64,000 nt of DNA from Pseudonocardia sp. C8 (GCF_014267175.1 NZ_JACMTR010000002.1:2629501-2693500); one strand, 5' to 3'; shown: positions 32,896 to 43,862, counted from the stretch's first letter. The notes: a model not told the origin generated them from the letters alone. Translations and numbers: made by a program.

Positions 32896-34716
32896 GTGGG
32901 GGGCGCTGCGTCGGACGGCCGGGGTGGGCGGGGTGAGTCGCTGCCCGACCTCGTCCCGCCGATGCTGCCCGCCGCCGGTGAGCTGTCCGACGCGACCGAC
33001 CGGGCCCGGTGGGCCGTCGAGTTCGGCTGGGAGGGCCACCGCTGCGTCGCCTACGTGCGGCCCGGGAAGGTGCGGCTGCTGTCCTCGACCGCCCGCAGCG
33101 TGACCGGGTCGTTCCCCGAGCTGGCGGTGCTGGCCGACCGGTCCCCGGTCGGCGGGATGGTGCTCGACGGCACGGTCGTCGCGCTGGACGAGGCGGGCCG
33201 CCCGTCCCGGACCCCGCTGCTGCGGCGCACCGCGACCGTCGCGCCGGACGACTCGCTGCGCGCCGACGTCCCGATCGGTTACGTCGTCACCGACCTGCTG
33301 TGGTGCGACGGCCGCCGCGTGCTGGAGCTGCCCTACCGGCGGCGCCGGGCCGAGCTGGAGGCCCTCGACCTGGCCGGGCCCAAGGTGCTGGTGCCGCCGT
33401 CGTTCGACCTGGACGAGGCCGAGCTCGTGGTCCGCACCGCCGAGCAGTACGGGCTGGACGGGCTGCACCTCAAGCGCCTCGACGTGCCCTACCAGCCCGG
33501 GCGGCGCACCCGGCACTGGCTGCGGGTGCCGCTGCGGCGGCGCCGGCAGGTGCTGGTCGCCGGCTGGGTCCCGGCCGGCGGCAGCGGATCCGCGCCGGAC
33601 GGCCGCCCGCGGATCGCGGCGGTCCTGCTGGCCCTGCCCGGCCCGGACGGCCCGCAGTACGTCGGCCGGGTCGGGATCGGCGCCGCGGACGCCGACGCGC
33701 GCACCGTGCTGCAGGCGACGACCTCGGACGTGCCGCCGCGGGACGTGCCCGACGGGGTGGCCGAGCACGCGCGGTGGCTGGAACCGGGCCTGGTGGCCGC
33801 CGTCGAGCACCGGGGCCGGACGGCCGCCGGCCGGCTGGCACTGCCGTCCTGGCGGGGTCTGGTGCCGGCCGGGGAGCAGGACGAGGACCTGTTCGCCGAG
33901 AGCGCGGCGACCGCGGCCGTGGACACCGGAGCGACCGCGGGGACCGCAGCGACCGCGGGAGCGGCGACGACCGGGACGTCCGCGACGACTGCGACGACCG
34001 GGACGTCCGCGGAGACCGGGACGTCCGCGGAGACCGGGACGTCCGCGGAGACCGGGACGTCCGCGGAGACCGGGGCGACCGCCGAGACCGGAGAGTTCAC
34101 GGGGACCGGCGAGTTCGCGGGAACCGCGGCCTCGGCGACCGCGGCGAGCCCGGCCACCGACACCGCGCCGGCCCCGCCGCAGGAACGGCCCGGCCCCTGG
34201 CACGGCCCGCTGTCCCGGCGGCTGGAGCAGCACTTCGTCTACAACACGCTGAACACGATCGCCTCCCTGGTCCGCACCGACCCGCCGCGGGCCCGGGAGC
34301 TGCTGCTCGGGTTCGCCGACCTGTCCCGGGCCGCCGACCGCGCCGAGGAACCGGCGATCCGGCTCGACGAGGAGCTGGCCGCCGTCCGGGCGTACCTGCA
34401 GATCGAGCGCACCCGGTTCGGGGCCCGGCTGCACGCCGAGGTCGACGACCCGCGGGCGGCCGGCCTGGACCCGGCCGTGACCGTCCCGCCGCTGGCCGTG
34501 CTGGCCGCCGTACGGCGCGGGGTGCAGGAGGAGATCGAGCCCGCGACCGCCGGGGGAGCGGTGCACGTGCGTCTCGTCACCGCCACCGGCGGGGAGCCCG
34601 GCCCGGGGACCTGCCGCGTCGAGATCCGGACGGCGCAGCGGGACGAGGCCCGCCCGGATGCCGCTGATGGCCCGTTCGTCCTGCTCAGCCTGCCGTTGGA
34701 CGCGCCGGCCGGGTAG
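32896..34716 (+). CDS. Degenerate LigD-type DNA-ligase domain fused to a LytS-type histidine-kinase region
   Basis: From GTG 32896 the product has 606 residues. Residues about 15-325 align along their length with the ATP-dependent ligase of LigD, including LPYRRRRAELEAL, KRLDVPYQPGRR and a C-terminal OB-fold-like part ending in PSWRGL. The catalytic positions are lost: KWDG reads GWEG (44-47), LDGE reads LDGT (90-93), the motif IV glutamate reads D188 and WVKVK reads WLRVP. A Thr/Ala/Glu/Gly repeat linker (about 335-430) leads to a LytS/YehU-type segment, LEQHFVYNTLNTI (443-455, H446), with RTDPPRARELLLGFADLSR. The following ATPase region is degenerate, with no N-box. I infer a DNA- or nucleotide-binding scaffold or sensor. 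The frame is open upstream to 32842. Confidence 0.75.
   Translation: MGGAASDGRGGRGESLPDLVPPMLPAAGELSDATDRARWAVEFGWEGHRCVAYVRPGKVRLLSSTARSVTGSFPELAVLADRSPVGGMVLDGTVVALDEAGRPSRTPLLRRTATVAPDDSLRADVPIGYVVTDLLWCDGRRVLELPYRRRRAELEALDLAGPKVLVPPSFDLDEAELVVRTAEQYGLDGLHLKRLDVPYQPGRRTRHWLRVPLRRRRQVLVAGWVPAGGSGSAPDGRPRIAAVLLALPGPDGPQYVGRVGIGAADADARTVLQATTSDVPPRDVPDGVAEHARWLEPGLVAAVEHRGRTAAGRLALPSWRGLVPAGEQDEDLFAESAATAAVDTGATAGTAATAGAATTGTSATTATTGTSAETGTSAETGTSAETGTSAETGATAETGEFTGTGEFAGTAASATAASPATDTAPAPPQERPGPWHGPLSRRLEQHFVYNTLNTIASLVRTDPPRARELLLGFADLSRAADRAEEPAIRLDEELAAVRAYLQIERTRFGARLHAEVDDPRAAGLDPAVTVPPLAVLAAVRRGVQEEIEPATAGGAVHVRLVTATGGEPGPGTCRVEIRTAQRDEARPDAADGPFVLLSLPLDAPAG
34001..34072 (+). repeat. 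Four perfect 18-bp tandem repeats in the ligase/kinase linker
   Basis: The unit GGACGTCCGCGGAGACCG occurs four times without change and encodes repeated TSAETG. Diverged copies flank it on both sides. Such a minisatellite can change copy number by slippage and so alter linker length. Confidence 0.9.
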
Positions 34717-34778
34717 CCGCCTGCGGGCGTGCCGTGGTGACACGGTCCCCGGGGGCGACGGGCCTTCATCGATCCGGA

Positions 34779-34784
34779 TACCGT
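34779..34784 (+). promoter_or_regulatory. -10 element of a leaderless promoter for the HAD phosphatase/mutase gene
   Basis: TACCGT lies seven bases before ATG 34792, with no Shine-Dalgarno sequence. An in-frame GTG overlaps it at 34783. Confidence 0.45.
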
Positions 34785-34791
34785 GCCCGCC

Positions 34792-35523
34792 ATGCTGGGG
34801 CTCCCCGACGGCACACGTGCGTGCCTGTTCGACCTCGACGGTGTGCTGACCGACACCGCGAGCGTGCACGCGGCGGCGTGGAAGCAGATGTTCGACGAGT
34901 ACCTGCGCGCGCGGTACGGCGACGACGTCCGCCCGTTCGACGTGACCGCCGACTACGGCGCCCACGTCGACGGCAAGCCCCGCCTGGAGGGCACCCGCTC
35001 GTTCCTCGCCTCGCGCGGGATCGACCTGCCCGAGGGCGACCCGGGCGACGGCCCGGACGCCGAGACGCTGTGGGGCCTGTCGACCCGCAAGAACGACCTG
35101 GTGCAGGTGAAGATCGGCGAGGGGGTGGACGTCTACCCCGGGTCGCGGCGCTACCTGGAGGCCGTGAAGGACGCCGGGATCGCCACCGCCGTCGTGTCGT
35201 CGTCGGCGAACGCCGAGCAGATCCTGCGGGTCACCGGGCTGGAGACGTTCATCGACCACCGGGTCGACGGGGCCACCGCCCGCGAGCGGGGGCTGCCCGG
35301 CAAGCCCGCGCCCGACACCTTCCTCGCCGCCGCGGCCGACCTGGGCGTCGACAGGTCCGCCGCCGTGGTGTTCGAGGACGCGCTGGCCGGTGTGGAGGCC
35401 GGCCGCGCCGGGGGCTTCGGCGCCGTCGTGGGCGTCGACCGCCTCGACCAGGCCGACGCGCTGCGGGAACGCGGCGCCGACGTCGTCGTCACCGATCTCG
35501 CCGACCTGCTGGAGCGCTCGTGA
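34792..35523 (+). CDS. pgmB: HAD-family beta-phosphoglucomutase-like protein
   Basis: The 243-residue protein has the HAD nucleophile motif FDLDGVLTDT (about 12-21), a helical cap with the HAAAWKQMFDEYL segment, motif II VVSSSAN, the KPAPDTFL lysine and VVFEDALAGVEAG for metal binding. These features match beta-phosphoglucomutase. GTG of the GH65 phosphorylase gene overlaps its stop (GTGA). Phosphorolysis of a disaccharide gives beta-glucose-1-phosphate, which this enzyme would turn into glucose-6-phosphate, so the pair forms a short pathway. A phosphatase is the family alternative. Confidence 0.85.
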   Translation: MLGLPDGTRACLFDLDGVLTDTASVHAAAWKQMFDEYLRARYGDDVRPFDVTADYGAHVDGKPRLEGTRSFLASRGIDLPEGDPGDGPDAETLWGLSTRKNDLVQVKIGEGVDVYPGSRRYLEAVKDAGIATAVVSSSANAEQILRVTGLETFIDHRVDGATARERGLPGKPAPDTFLAAAADLGVDRSAAVVFEDALAGVEAGRAGGFGAVVGVDRLDQADALRERGADVVVTDLADLLERS

Positions 35524-37895
35524 AACCCGATCACCAGCCCACCTTCACCGTCGAGCCGTGGGTGATCCGCGAGCCGCGTCTCGACCTGGCCGCGCTGGGC
35601 CAGTGCGAGTCGGTGTTCGCCCTGTCCAACGGGCACATCGGCCTGCGCGGCAACCTCGACGAGGGCGACCCGCACGCGCTGCCGGGCACCTACCTGAACT
35701 CGTTCTACGAGGTGCGCCCGCTGCCGTACGCGGAGGGCGGCTACGGCTACCCGGAGTCCGGGCAGACGATCGTCAACACCACCAACGGCAAGCTGATCCG
35801 GCTGTTGGTCGACGACGAGCCGTTCGACCTGCGCTACGGCACCCTGCGCCGGCACGAGCGGGTGCTGGACATGCAGGCCGGGACGCTGCAGCGCGACGTC
35901 GAGTGGGAGTCCCCGGCCGGGCGCACGGTCCGGGTCCGCTCCACCCGGCTGGTGTCGCTGACCCAGCGGGCGATCGCGGCGATCTCCTACGAGGTCGAGG
36001 TCGTGCACGCCGGTGACGACGACAACGGCGAGGGCGCGCTGCTCGTCCTGCAGTCCGAGCTGGTCGCCAACGAGCAGCTGCCCGGCCGCAACGGCGACGA
36101 CCCGCGGCTGGACATCGCGCTGGACAACGTGCTCGAGCCCGAGCAGTCCCGGGCCGGCGACGCCGGCGCGACCCTGGTGCACCGCACCCGCCAGTCCGGC
36201 CTGCGCTGCGGCGCCGCGATGGAGCACGAGGTGAGCGGCCCGGACGGGATCCAGGTGACCACCGACGCCAACGAGGACCTCGGCCGCACCACGATCATCG
36301 CCCGGGTCAAGCCCGGCGAGACGCTGCGCGTGGTCAAGTACCTGTCCTACGGCTGGTCGTCGCGGCGCAGCCTGCCCGCCGTGTACGACCAGGTCCGGGC
36401 CGCCATCGCCGCCGCCCGCTACACCGGCTGGGAGGGCCTGCTCCGCGAGCAGCGCGAGTACCTGGACGACTTCTGGGCCACCGCCGACGTCGAGATCGAC
36501 GGCGACGCCGAGCTGCAGCAGGCCGTGCGGCTGGCGACCTTCCACATCCTGCAGGCCGGTGCCCGCGCCGAACGGCGCTGCATCCCGGCCAAGGGCCTCA
36601 CCGGGGACGGCTACGACGGCCACACGTTCTGGGACACCGAGACGTTCTGCCTGCAGGTGCTCTCGTTCGTCGCCCCCGACGCGGCGGCCGACGCGCTGCG
36701 CTGGCGCAAGTCGATCCTGCCGCAGGCCTTCGAGCGGGCCGAGACCCTCGGCCTGCAGGGGGCCGCGTTCCCATGGCGCACCATCCGCGGCCACGAGTGC
36801 TCCGGGTACTGGCCGGCCGGCACCGCGGCGTTCCACATCAACGCCGACATCGCCGACGCCGTCCGCCGGCACGTCGCCGCCACCGGCGACACCAAGTTCG
36901 AGCTGGAGGTGGGGCTCGAGCTGCTGGTCGCGACCGCGCGCCTGTGGCGCTCGCTGGGCCACCACGACTCGGCGGGCAACTTCCGGATCGACGGCGTCAC
37001 CGGGCCGGACGAGTACTCGGCGATCGCCGACAACAACGTCTACACCAACCTGATGGCGCAGCAGAACCTGCGCTACGCCGCCGAGGTGGCCGCCAAGCAC
37101 CCGCGCTCGGCGGCCCGGCTCGGCGTCGACTCCGAGGAGATCGCCTCCTGGCGGGACGCCGCCACCGCCATGCTGATCCCGTTCGACGAGCGGCTCGGCG
37201 TGCACCCGCAGTCCGAGGGGTTCACCGACCACCAGCGCTGGAACTTCGAGGACACCCCGGCGGAGCGCTACCCGCTGCTGCTCAACTACCCCTACTTCGA
37301 CCTGTACCGCAAGCAGGTCGTCAAGCAGGCCGACCTCGTGCTCGCCATGCAGATCTTCCCGGACGAGTTCACCGAGGAGCAGAAGCGCCGCAACTTCGCC
37401 TACTACGAGGCGATCACCGTGCGGGACTCGTCGCTGTCGGCGTGCACCCAGGCCGTCATGGCCGCCCGCACCGGGCACCTGGAGCTGGCCCACCAGTACC
37501 TCGCCGAGGCCGCGCTGGTGGACCTGCACGACCTGGCCGGCAACACCGACCACGGCATGCACATCGCCTCGATGGCCGGGACCTGGACCGCGGTCGTGCT
37601 CGGGTTCGGCGGGATGCGCTGCGAGGCCGACGGGCTGTCGTTCGCGCCGGTGCTGCCCGCCTCGCTGTCCCGGATCTCGTTCGGGCTCAAGTGGCAGGGC
37701 CGCAGGCTCCGCGTGACGATCACGCCGGACGAGGTCGAGTACCAGCTCATCGACGGCGCCCCGATGCGGCTGCGGCACCACGAGGAGCACATCGCGCTCG
37801 ACGTGGAGGCCCCGGTGAGCGCGCCGATCCCGCACGCGGAGTGGGTGGAGCCGGTGGAGCAGCCGTACGGCCGGGCCCCGCGCCAGCGGGCCTGA
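35520..37895 (+). CDS. GH65 disaccharide phosphorylase (trehalose/maltose/kojibiose type)
   Basis: The 791-residue protein is a full-length GH65 enzyme: a beta-sandwich N-terminus (CESVFALSNGHIGLRGNLDEG), an (alpha/alpha)6 barrel with KGLTGDGYDGHTFWDTE, and catalytic acid E498 in TGPDEYSAI. A small C-terminal beta domain follows. GH65 members phosphorolyse trehalose, maltose, kojibiose or nigerose; which one is used cannot be told. The overlap with the beta-phosphoglucomutase gene supports phosphorolysis rather than hydrolysis. The enzyme lacks a signal peptide, so it acts on intracellular sugar. Confidence 0.9.
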   Translation: MKPDHQPTFTVEPWVIREPRLDLAALGQCESVFALSNGHIGLRGNLDEGDPHALPGTYLNSFYEVRPLPYAEGGYGYPESGQTIVNTTNGKLIRLLVDDEPFDLRYGTLRRHERVLDMQAGTLQRDVEWESPAGRTVRVRSTRLVSLTQRAIAAISYEVEVVHAGDDDNGEGALLVLQSELVANEQLPGRNGDDPRLDIALDNVLEPEQSRAGDAGATLVHRTRQSGLRCGAAMEHEVSGPDGIQVTTDANEDLGRTTIIARVKPGETLRVVKYLSYGWSSRRSLPAVYDQVRAAIAAARYTGWEGLLREQREYLDDFWATADVEIDGDAELQQAVRLATFHILQAGARAERRCIPAKGLTGDGYDGHTFWDTETFCLQVLSFVAPDAAADALRWRKSILPQAFERAETLGLQGAAFPWRTIRGHECSGYWPAGTAAFHINADIADAVRRHVAATGDTKFELEVGLELLVATARLWRSLGHHDSAGNFRIDGVTGPDEYSAIADNNVYTNLMAQQNLRYAAEVAAKHPRSAARLGVDSEEIASWRDAATAMLIPFDERLGVHPQSEGFTDHQRWNFEDTPAERYPLLLNYPYFDLYRKQVVKQADLVLAMQIFPDEFTEEQKRRNFAYYEAITVRDSSLSACTQAVMAARTGHLELAHQYLAEAALVDLHDLAGNTDHGMHIASMAGTWTAVVLGFGGMRCEADGLSFAPVLPASLSRISFGLKWQGRRLRVTITPDEVEYQLIDGAPMRLRHHEEHIALDVEAPVSAPIPHAEWVEPVEQPYGRAPRQRA

Positions 37896-38070
37896 GAGGA
37901 GCTTGCGGAACGAACATCGGCGCTGAGCGGAGGGCCCGAGCCGGCGGCGCGGGGGCCCCGCCACTGGTACGTTGGTACGTCGCGCCGCTCGACGGCCGGG
38001 GTTCTCGCCGCAGGGCCCGGCCGCCGGGTGGAGCGACCTGTTCGTCCCCTCGGTGGAGGATCCCCGCGCC

Positions 38071-40404
38071 GTGCCCGAACCCACTCCCGACCCCTCCGTC
38101 GACGCCCCCGTGGACCCGGAGCTGGTCCACGAGCGGAACTACGTCGGCATGCTCTACGAGCAGCTGGAGGACCGCCGCCGCGACACCGCGAAGCGGCTCG
38201 CCGACACCCTCCGCGACGAGACCGTCGGGACCCCGCAGGCGCTGACCCAGCGCGACGCGGCCGCGGCCCTGCTGGCCGACAAGCTGGCCGCGCTGCGTGC
38301 CGCCGAGCACGGTCTCGCGTTCGGCCGGCTCGACACCGACGCCGGTGAGACCCGCTACGTCGGCCGGATCGGGCTGCTCGACGAGCAGAACGAGTACGAG
38401 CCGCTGCTGATGGACTGGCGCGCGCCCGCGGCCCGGCCGTTCTACACGGCGACGGCGGCGAATCCGGAGGGCATGCGGCGGCGCCGGCACCTGCGGACGC
38501 GGCTCCGCGAGGTCGTCGCGATCGACGACGAGCCGCTCAACCTCGCCGAGATGGACGACGACGAGCGGGCCCGCGCCGGCTCCGGCCTGACCAGCGAGGC
38601 CGCGCTGCTGGCCGCGGTGTCCGAGGCCCGGACCGGCCGGATGGGCGACATCGTGGCCACCATCCAGGGCGAGCAGGACCGGATCATCCGGTCCAAGCCG
38701 TCCGGGGTGCTGGTCGTGCAGGGCGGGCCGGGCACCGGCAAGACGGCCGTCGCGCTGCACCGCGCCGCGTATCTGCTCTACACCCACCGGGACCGGCTGG
38801 CCCGGCGCGGCGTGCTCGTCGTCGGGCCGAACCCGACGTTCCTGCGCTACATCGGGCAGGTGCTGCCCTCGCTGGGGGAGACGTCGGTCGTGCTCGGCAC
38901 CGTCGCCCAGCTCTACCCGGGGCTGGACGCGCGCCGCCCGGAGGACCCGGCCACCGCCGAGCTGAAGGGCCGGGCGGACATGGCCGCCGTCGTCGCCGCC
39001 GCCGTGCGGGACCGCCAGCAGGTGCCGCGCAAGCCGATCGAGCTCGTCGTCGAGCAGCAGCCGGTGGTGCTGGACCGGGACACGGTGAGCCAGGCCCGGA
39101 CCCGGGCGCGGCGCTCCCGCAAGCCGCACAACGAGGCCCGGCGGGTCTTCCGCAAGGAGCTGCTGCGGCTGCTCGCCCAGCAGGTCGCCCAGGGCGTCGG
39201 CGCCGACCTGCTGGACCGGCGCGACCTCGACGACATCCGCGACGAGCTGGCCGAGTCCGCCGACCTCACCCGCGAGCTCGACCAGCTGTGGCCGACGCTG
39301 TCGCCGGAGCAGCTGCTCACCGACCTGTTCGCGGACCGCAAGCGGCTCAACTCGGTGGCCCGCCGGATCCCGGCGCCCGAGCGGGCGCTGCTGGAACGCG
39401 AGGCTCCCGGCGACGACGTGCCGTACGACCGGCGCTGGTCGGCCGCCGACGTCGCCCTGCTGGACGAGGCGGCCGAGCTGCTCGGCGACGACGGCTCCGC
39501 GCAGGCCGCGGCCGAGGCGGCGGCGCTGCGCGAGGAGGTCGAGTACGCCCAGGGGGTGCTCGACGTCCTCGATCTCGAGGAGGACCTCGACCCGGAGCTG
39601 CTGCGCGCCACCGACATCATCGACGCCGACCGGCTCGCCGAGCGCATGCAGGTGCAGCGCTACGACTCGACCGCCGAGCGGGCGGCCGCGGACCGGGAGT
39701 GGACCTACGGGCACGTGATCGTCGACGAGGCGCAGGAGCTGTCGGCGATGGCCTGGCGGATGGTGATGCGCCGGGCACCGGCGCGGTCGATGACCCTCGT
39801 CGGGGACATCGCGCAGACCGGGGACCGGGGTGGCGCCGGATCCTGGGACGAGGTGCTGTCGCCGTTCGTGGCCCGCCGGTGGCGGCTCGAACAGCTGACC
39901 GTGAACTACCGGACGCCCGCGGAGATCGCCGACGTCGCCGACGACGTGCTGGCCGAGATCGACGCGTCGCTGGAGCCGCCGTCGTCGGTGCGCTCGACCG
40001 GGGTGCCGCCGTGGGCGGCGCCGCTGCCGGCCACCGGCGCGGACGCGGTGCTGGCCGAGCGGGTCGTCGCCGAGCGGGACGCCGTCGGCGAGGGCCGGAC
40101 CGCGGTGCTCGTGCCGTCGGCGCGGCTGGCGTCCGTCCGGGACGCCCTGGTCGCCGCCGGGGTGGTCGAGGCCGGCGCCGACCCGGAGGAGCTGGACACC
40201 GCCGTCGTCGTGCTCCCGGTGACGGCGGCGAAGGGCCTGGAGTTCGACGCGGTGCTGGTCGTGGAGCCGCAGGAGATGCTCGACGAGTCCCCGCGCGGGC
40301 TCAACGACCTCTACGTGGCGATCACCCGGGCGACCCGGCGGCTGGGCGTCCTGTACTCGGGCGAGCTGCCGCCGGTGCTGAAGCGGATCGGCCGGGAGGC
40401 GTAG
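38071..40404 (+). CDS. helD: HelD-type RNA polymerase recycling motor ATPase
   Basis: The 777-residue protein has the HelD layout. An N-terminal coiled coil (HERNYVGMLYEQLEDRRRDTAKRL) would reach into the polymerase secondary channel, with a following DWRAPAARPFY segment. A split UvrD-like ATPase carries Walker A QGGPGTGKTAVALHRAAYLLY (about residue 218), DEAQELSAM, the VGDIAQTGDRGG loop and LNDLYVAITRATRRLG. HelD removes stalled RNA polymerase from DNA, and the HelR subgroup also gives rifamycin tolerance. GTG 38071 follows GGAGGA by ten bases; the frame is open upstream to 37972. A rifamycin-element-like half-site lies at 37898-37910. Confidence 0.87.
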   Translation: MPEPTPDPSVDAPVDPELVHERNYVGMLYEQLEDRRRDTAKRLADTLRDETVGTPQALTQRDAAAALLADKLAALRAAEHGLAFGRLDTDAGETRYVGRIGLLDEQNEYEPLLMDWRAPAARPFYTATAANPEGMRRRRHLRTRLREVVAIDDEPLNLAEMDDDERARAGSGLTSEAALLAAVSEARTGRMGDIVATIQGEQDRIIRSKPSGVLVVQGGPGTGKTAVALHRAAYLLYTHRDRLARRGVLVVGPNPTFLRYIGQVLPSLGETSVVLGTVAQLYPGLDARRPEDPATAELKGRADMAAVVAAAVRDRQQVPRKPIELVVEQQPVVLDRDTVSQARTRARRSRKPHNEARRVFRKELLRLLAQQVAQGVGADLLDRRDLDDIRDELAESADLTRELDQLWPTLSPEQLLTDLFADRKRLNSVARRIPAPERALLEREAPGDDVPYDRRWSAADVALLDEAAELLGDDGSAQAAAEAAALREEVEYAQGVLDVLDLEEDLDPELLRATDIIDADRLAERMQVQRYDSTAERAAADREWTYGHVIVDEAQELSAMAWRMVMRRAPARSMTLVGDIAQTGDRGGAGSWDEVLSPFVARRWRLEQLTVNYRTPAEIADVADDVLAEIDASLEPPSSVRSTGVPPWAAPLPATGADAVLAERVVAERDAVGEGRTAVLVPSARLASVRDALVAAGVVEAGADPEELDTAVVVLPVTAAKGLEFDAVLVVEPQEMLDESPRGLNDLYVAITRATRRLGVLYSGELPPVLKRIGREA

Positions 40405-40536
40405 GCGGCCGTCGGCGGCGGTCATCGAGTGGCGCGTTGTCGCCCGCGGCAGGGCGGGATCGTGCTGGTCGACCTGCGGCGTGGGGTGACCGGAGCCCCT
40501 GATCGGCTCGGTGGGCGACGGGGGCGGGCGACCGTC

Positions 40537-41121
40537 CTACCGGGCGGGCCGGAGCCCGGCCCGGTACAGATCCCGCAGCAGCGCGATCTCGGCGCCGTGG
40601 TGGATCACCTCGCGGTGGACGTGCAGCACCAGCGTCGCCAGCGGCTCGTCGGCGTACGGACCCTCGGCCGGGCCGCAGGGGCGGGCGAGCCCCTCGGTGC
40701 CGAGCGCGGCGATCCCCGCGGTCCACCGGGCGTACTGCTCGTCGAGCTGGGCGAGGGCCTCGGCGGCCGTGCCGGCGTAGGCGTGCGAGGTGTAGTCGAC
40801 CGGCGGGCCGCCGAGATGGGCCTGCACCCGCATCCCGAACACGCCGACGATCACGTGCGCGAGCCGCCACGCGATCGTCGTCACCGGGGGCGGGACCGGC
40901 TCGGGGAAGGCGAAGTCGCACACCCAGTCCCCGGAGCCCGCGCCGGGCGGGGTGACGGACTCTCCGCGGCGGCGCACGCTCCACGCGCCCGGGACCGGCT
41001 CGGCGAAGTACTCGTCGTCGGTGAGGCCGTCCAGGCGCGGGCGCAGCGCCTGCTCCCAGTGGAACGTGAGCTGCTCGAGGAGCCGGGCATTCCAGTCGAT
41101 GCCGCTGGTCGGTGGCGTCAT
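40537..41121 (-). CDS. DinB-family (mycothiol-transferase fold) protein
   Basis: The 194-residue protein is a DinB/YfiT-like four-helix bundle. The metal-ligand histidines appear in RLAHVIVG (about 95) and LHVHREVIHHGAEIALLRDLY near the C-terminus, with VPGAWSVRRRG as the usual early loop. Many actinobacterial members are mycothiol-dependent transferases, and others are uncharacterised. Its ATG 41121 lies six bases after TACCGT, so the message looks leaderless. It is downstream of the frameshifted amidotransferase gene on the same strand. Confidence 0.8.
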   Translation of the reverse strand: MTPPTSGIDWNARLLEQLTFHWEQALRPRLDGLTDDEYFAEPVPGAWSVRRRGESVTPPGAGSGDWVCDFAFPEPVPPPVTTIAWRLAHVIVGVFGMRVQAHLGGPPVDYTSHAYAGTAAEALAQLDEQYARWTAGIAALGTEGLARPCGPAEGPYADEPLATLVLHVHREVIHHGAEIALLRDLYRAGLRPAR

Positions 41122-41127
41122 ACCGGC

Positions 41128-41133
41128 ACGGTA
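41128..41133 (-). promoter_or_regulatory. -10 element of a leaderless promoter for the DinB-family gene
   Basis: On the minus strand TACCGT is followed by six bases (GCCGGT) and ATG 41121. No Shine-Dalgarno sequence is present. Confidence 0.45.
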
Positions 41134-41170
41134 GGACCGGATGCGGACAACGGCTGTCCGCGAGACCTCC

Positions 41171-41914
41171 TCAGCCGGCGATCCGCACCGCCGGAGGACC
41201 GGTGTCCCGGTACCGCCCGGCGGCGGCGACCAGCGCCCGGGCCAGCCGGAGATCGTCGGGGGGCCCGCTCCGGATGCGACTGCACGCCCAGCACCCACGA
41301 CGGTCCGTCGAGCTCGACGGCCTCGACGACCGAGCCGGCCCGCGCCGTCACCCGCAGTCCCGGCGCGACCTGGTCGATCGCCTGGTGATGATGGCACCGG
41401 ACGGTCACCGGGCCGGCACCGAGGACACCGGCGATCCGCGACCCGGGCTCGGGGACGATCTCCACGGGGGCGTAGACCCCCGGCCCGGCCGAGTGGACGG
41501 CCGCGACCTCCGGGCCGACGGTGTCGGGCAGGTGCGGGTGCAGCGTCCCGCCGAGCGCGACGTTGAGCACCTGGTGCCCGCGGCACACCCCGAGCACCGG
41601 GACACCCCGCTCCAGCGCGCGGCGGACGACCGCGAGGTCGGACCCGTCGCGCTCGGTGCGGGGCTCGTCCTCGTGCGGGCCACGGAGCGCGCCGTAGCGG
41701 GCGGCGTCGATGTCGGGACCGCCGCTGACCAGCAGCCCGTCGCAGGCGTCGAGGGCGTCGGCGGCGTCCGCGGTCGGCGGCAGGAGCACCGGGACCCCGC
41801 CTGCGGCCGTGACCATGTCCAGGTAGCCGCGCGGGAGGAGCACCGTCTCCTCGTCCTCGACGATCCAGTACGTGGCCCGCTCGGTGTAGGTGGTGAGCCC
41901 GATCAGCGGCCGCC

Positions 41915-41918
<4 letters not shown>
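41171..41918 (-). CDS. Class I glutamine amidotransferase (PuuD/peptidase C26 type) with a 3' frameshift
   Basis: GTG 41918 opens a frame with the gamma-glutamyl-GABA hydrolase pattern: [22 protein letters not shown], nucleophile elbow [17 protein letters not shown] and the catalytic HPE in VLGVQSHPE. After HPE the expected helix [14 protein letters not shown] is present only in another frame, which ends at 41171. Removing one base from the six-G run at 41258-41263 restores it. Read as given, the frame runs on to 41118 through an Arg/Pro-rich tail with poor third-position G+C. GTG overlaps the recQ stop. It may cleave gamma-glutamyl amides in polyamine or amino-acid breakdown. Sequence error or recent mutation are both possible. 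Confidence 0.75.
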
Positions 41919-43849
<1,931 letters not shown>

Positions 43850-43856
43850 GCCCCCG

Positions 43857-43862
43857 ATCGTA
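43857..43862 (-). promoter_or_regulatory. -10 element of a leaderless promoter for recQ
   Basis: On the minus strand TACGAT is followed by seven bases (CGGGGGC) and GTG 43849. The G-run could also act as a weak Shine-Dalgarno sequence, but it is too close to the start. Confidence 0.4.

Noticed and set aside
28127..33103. Long plus-strand frames (704 and 868 codons) opposite the GGDEF-EAL and helicase genes
   Set aside because: Both are antisense to proteins with unmistakable catalytic motifs and show no motif of their own.
37747..40425. An 892-codon minus-strand frame opposite helD
   Set aside because: Mirror frame; the plus strand carries full HelD motifs.
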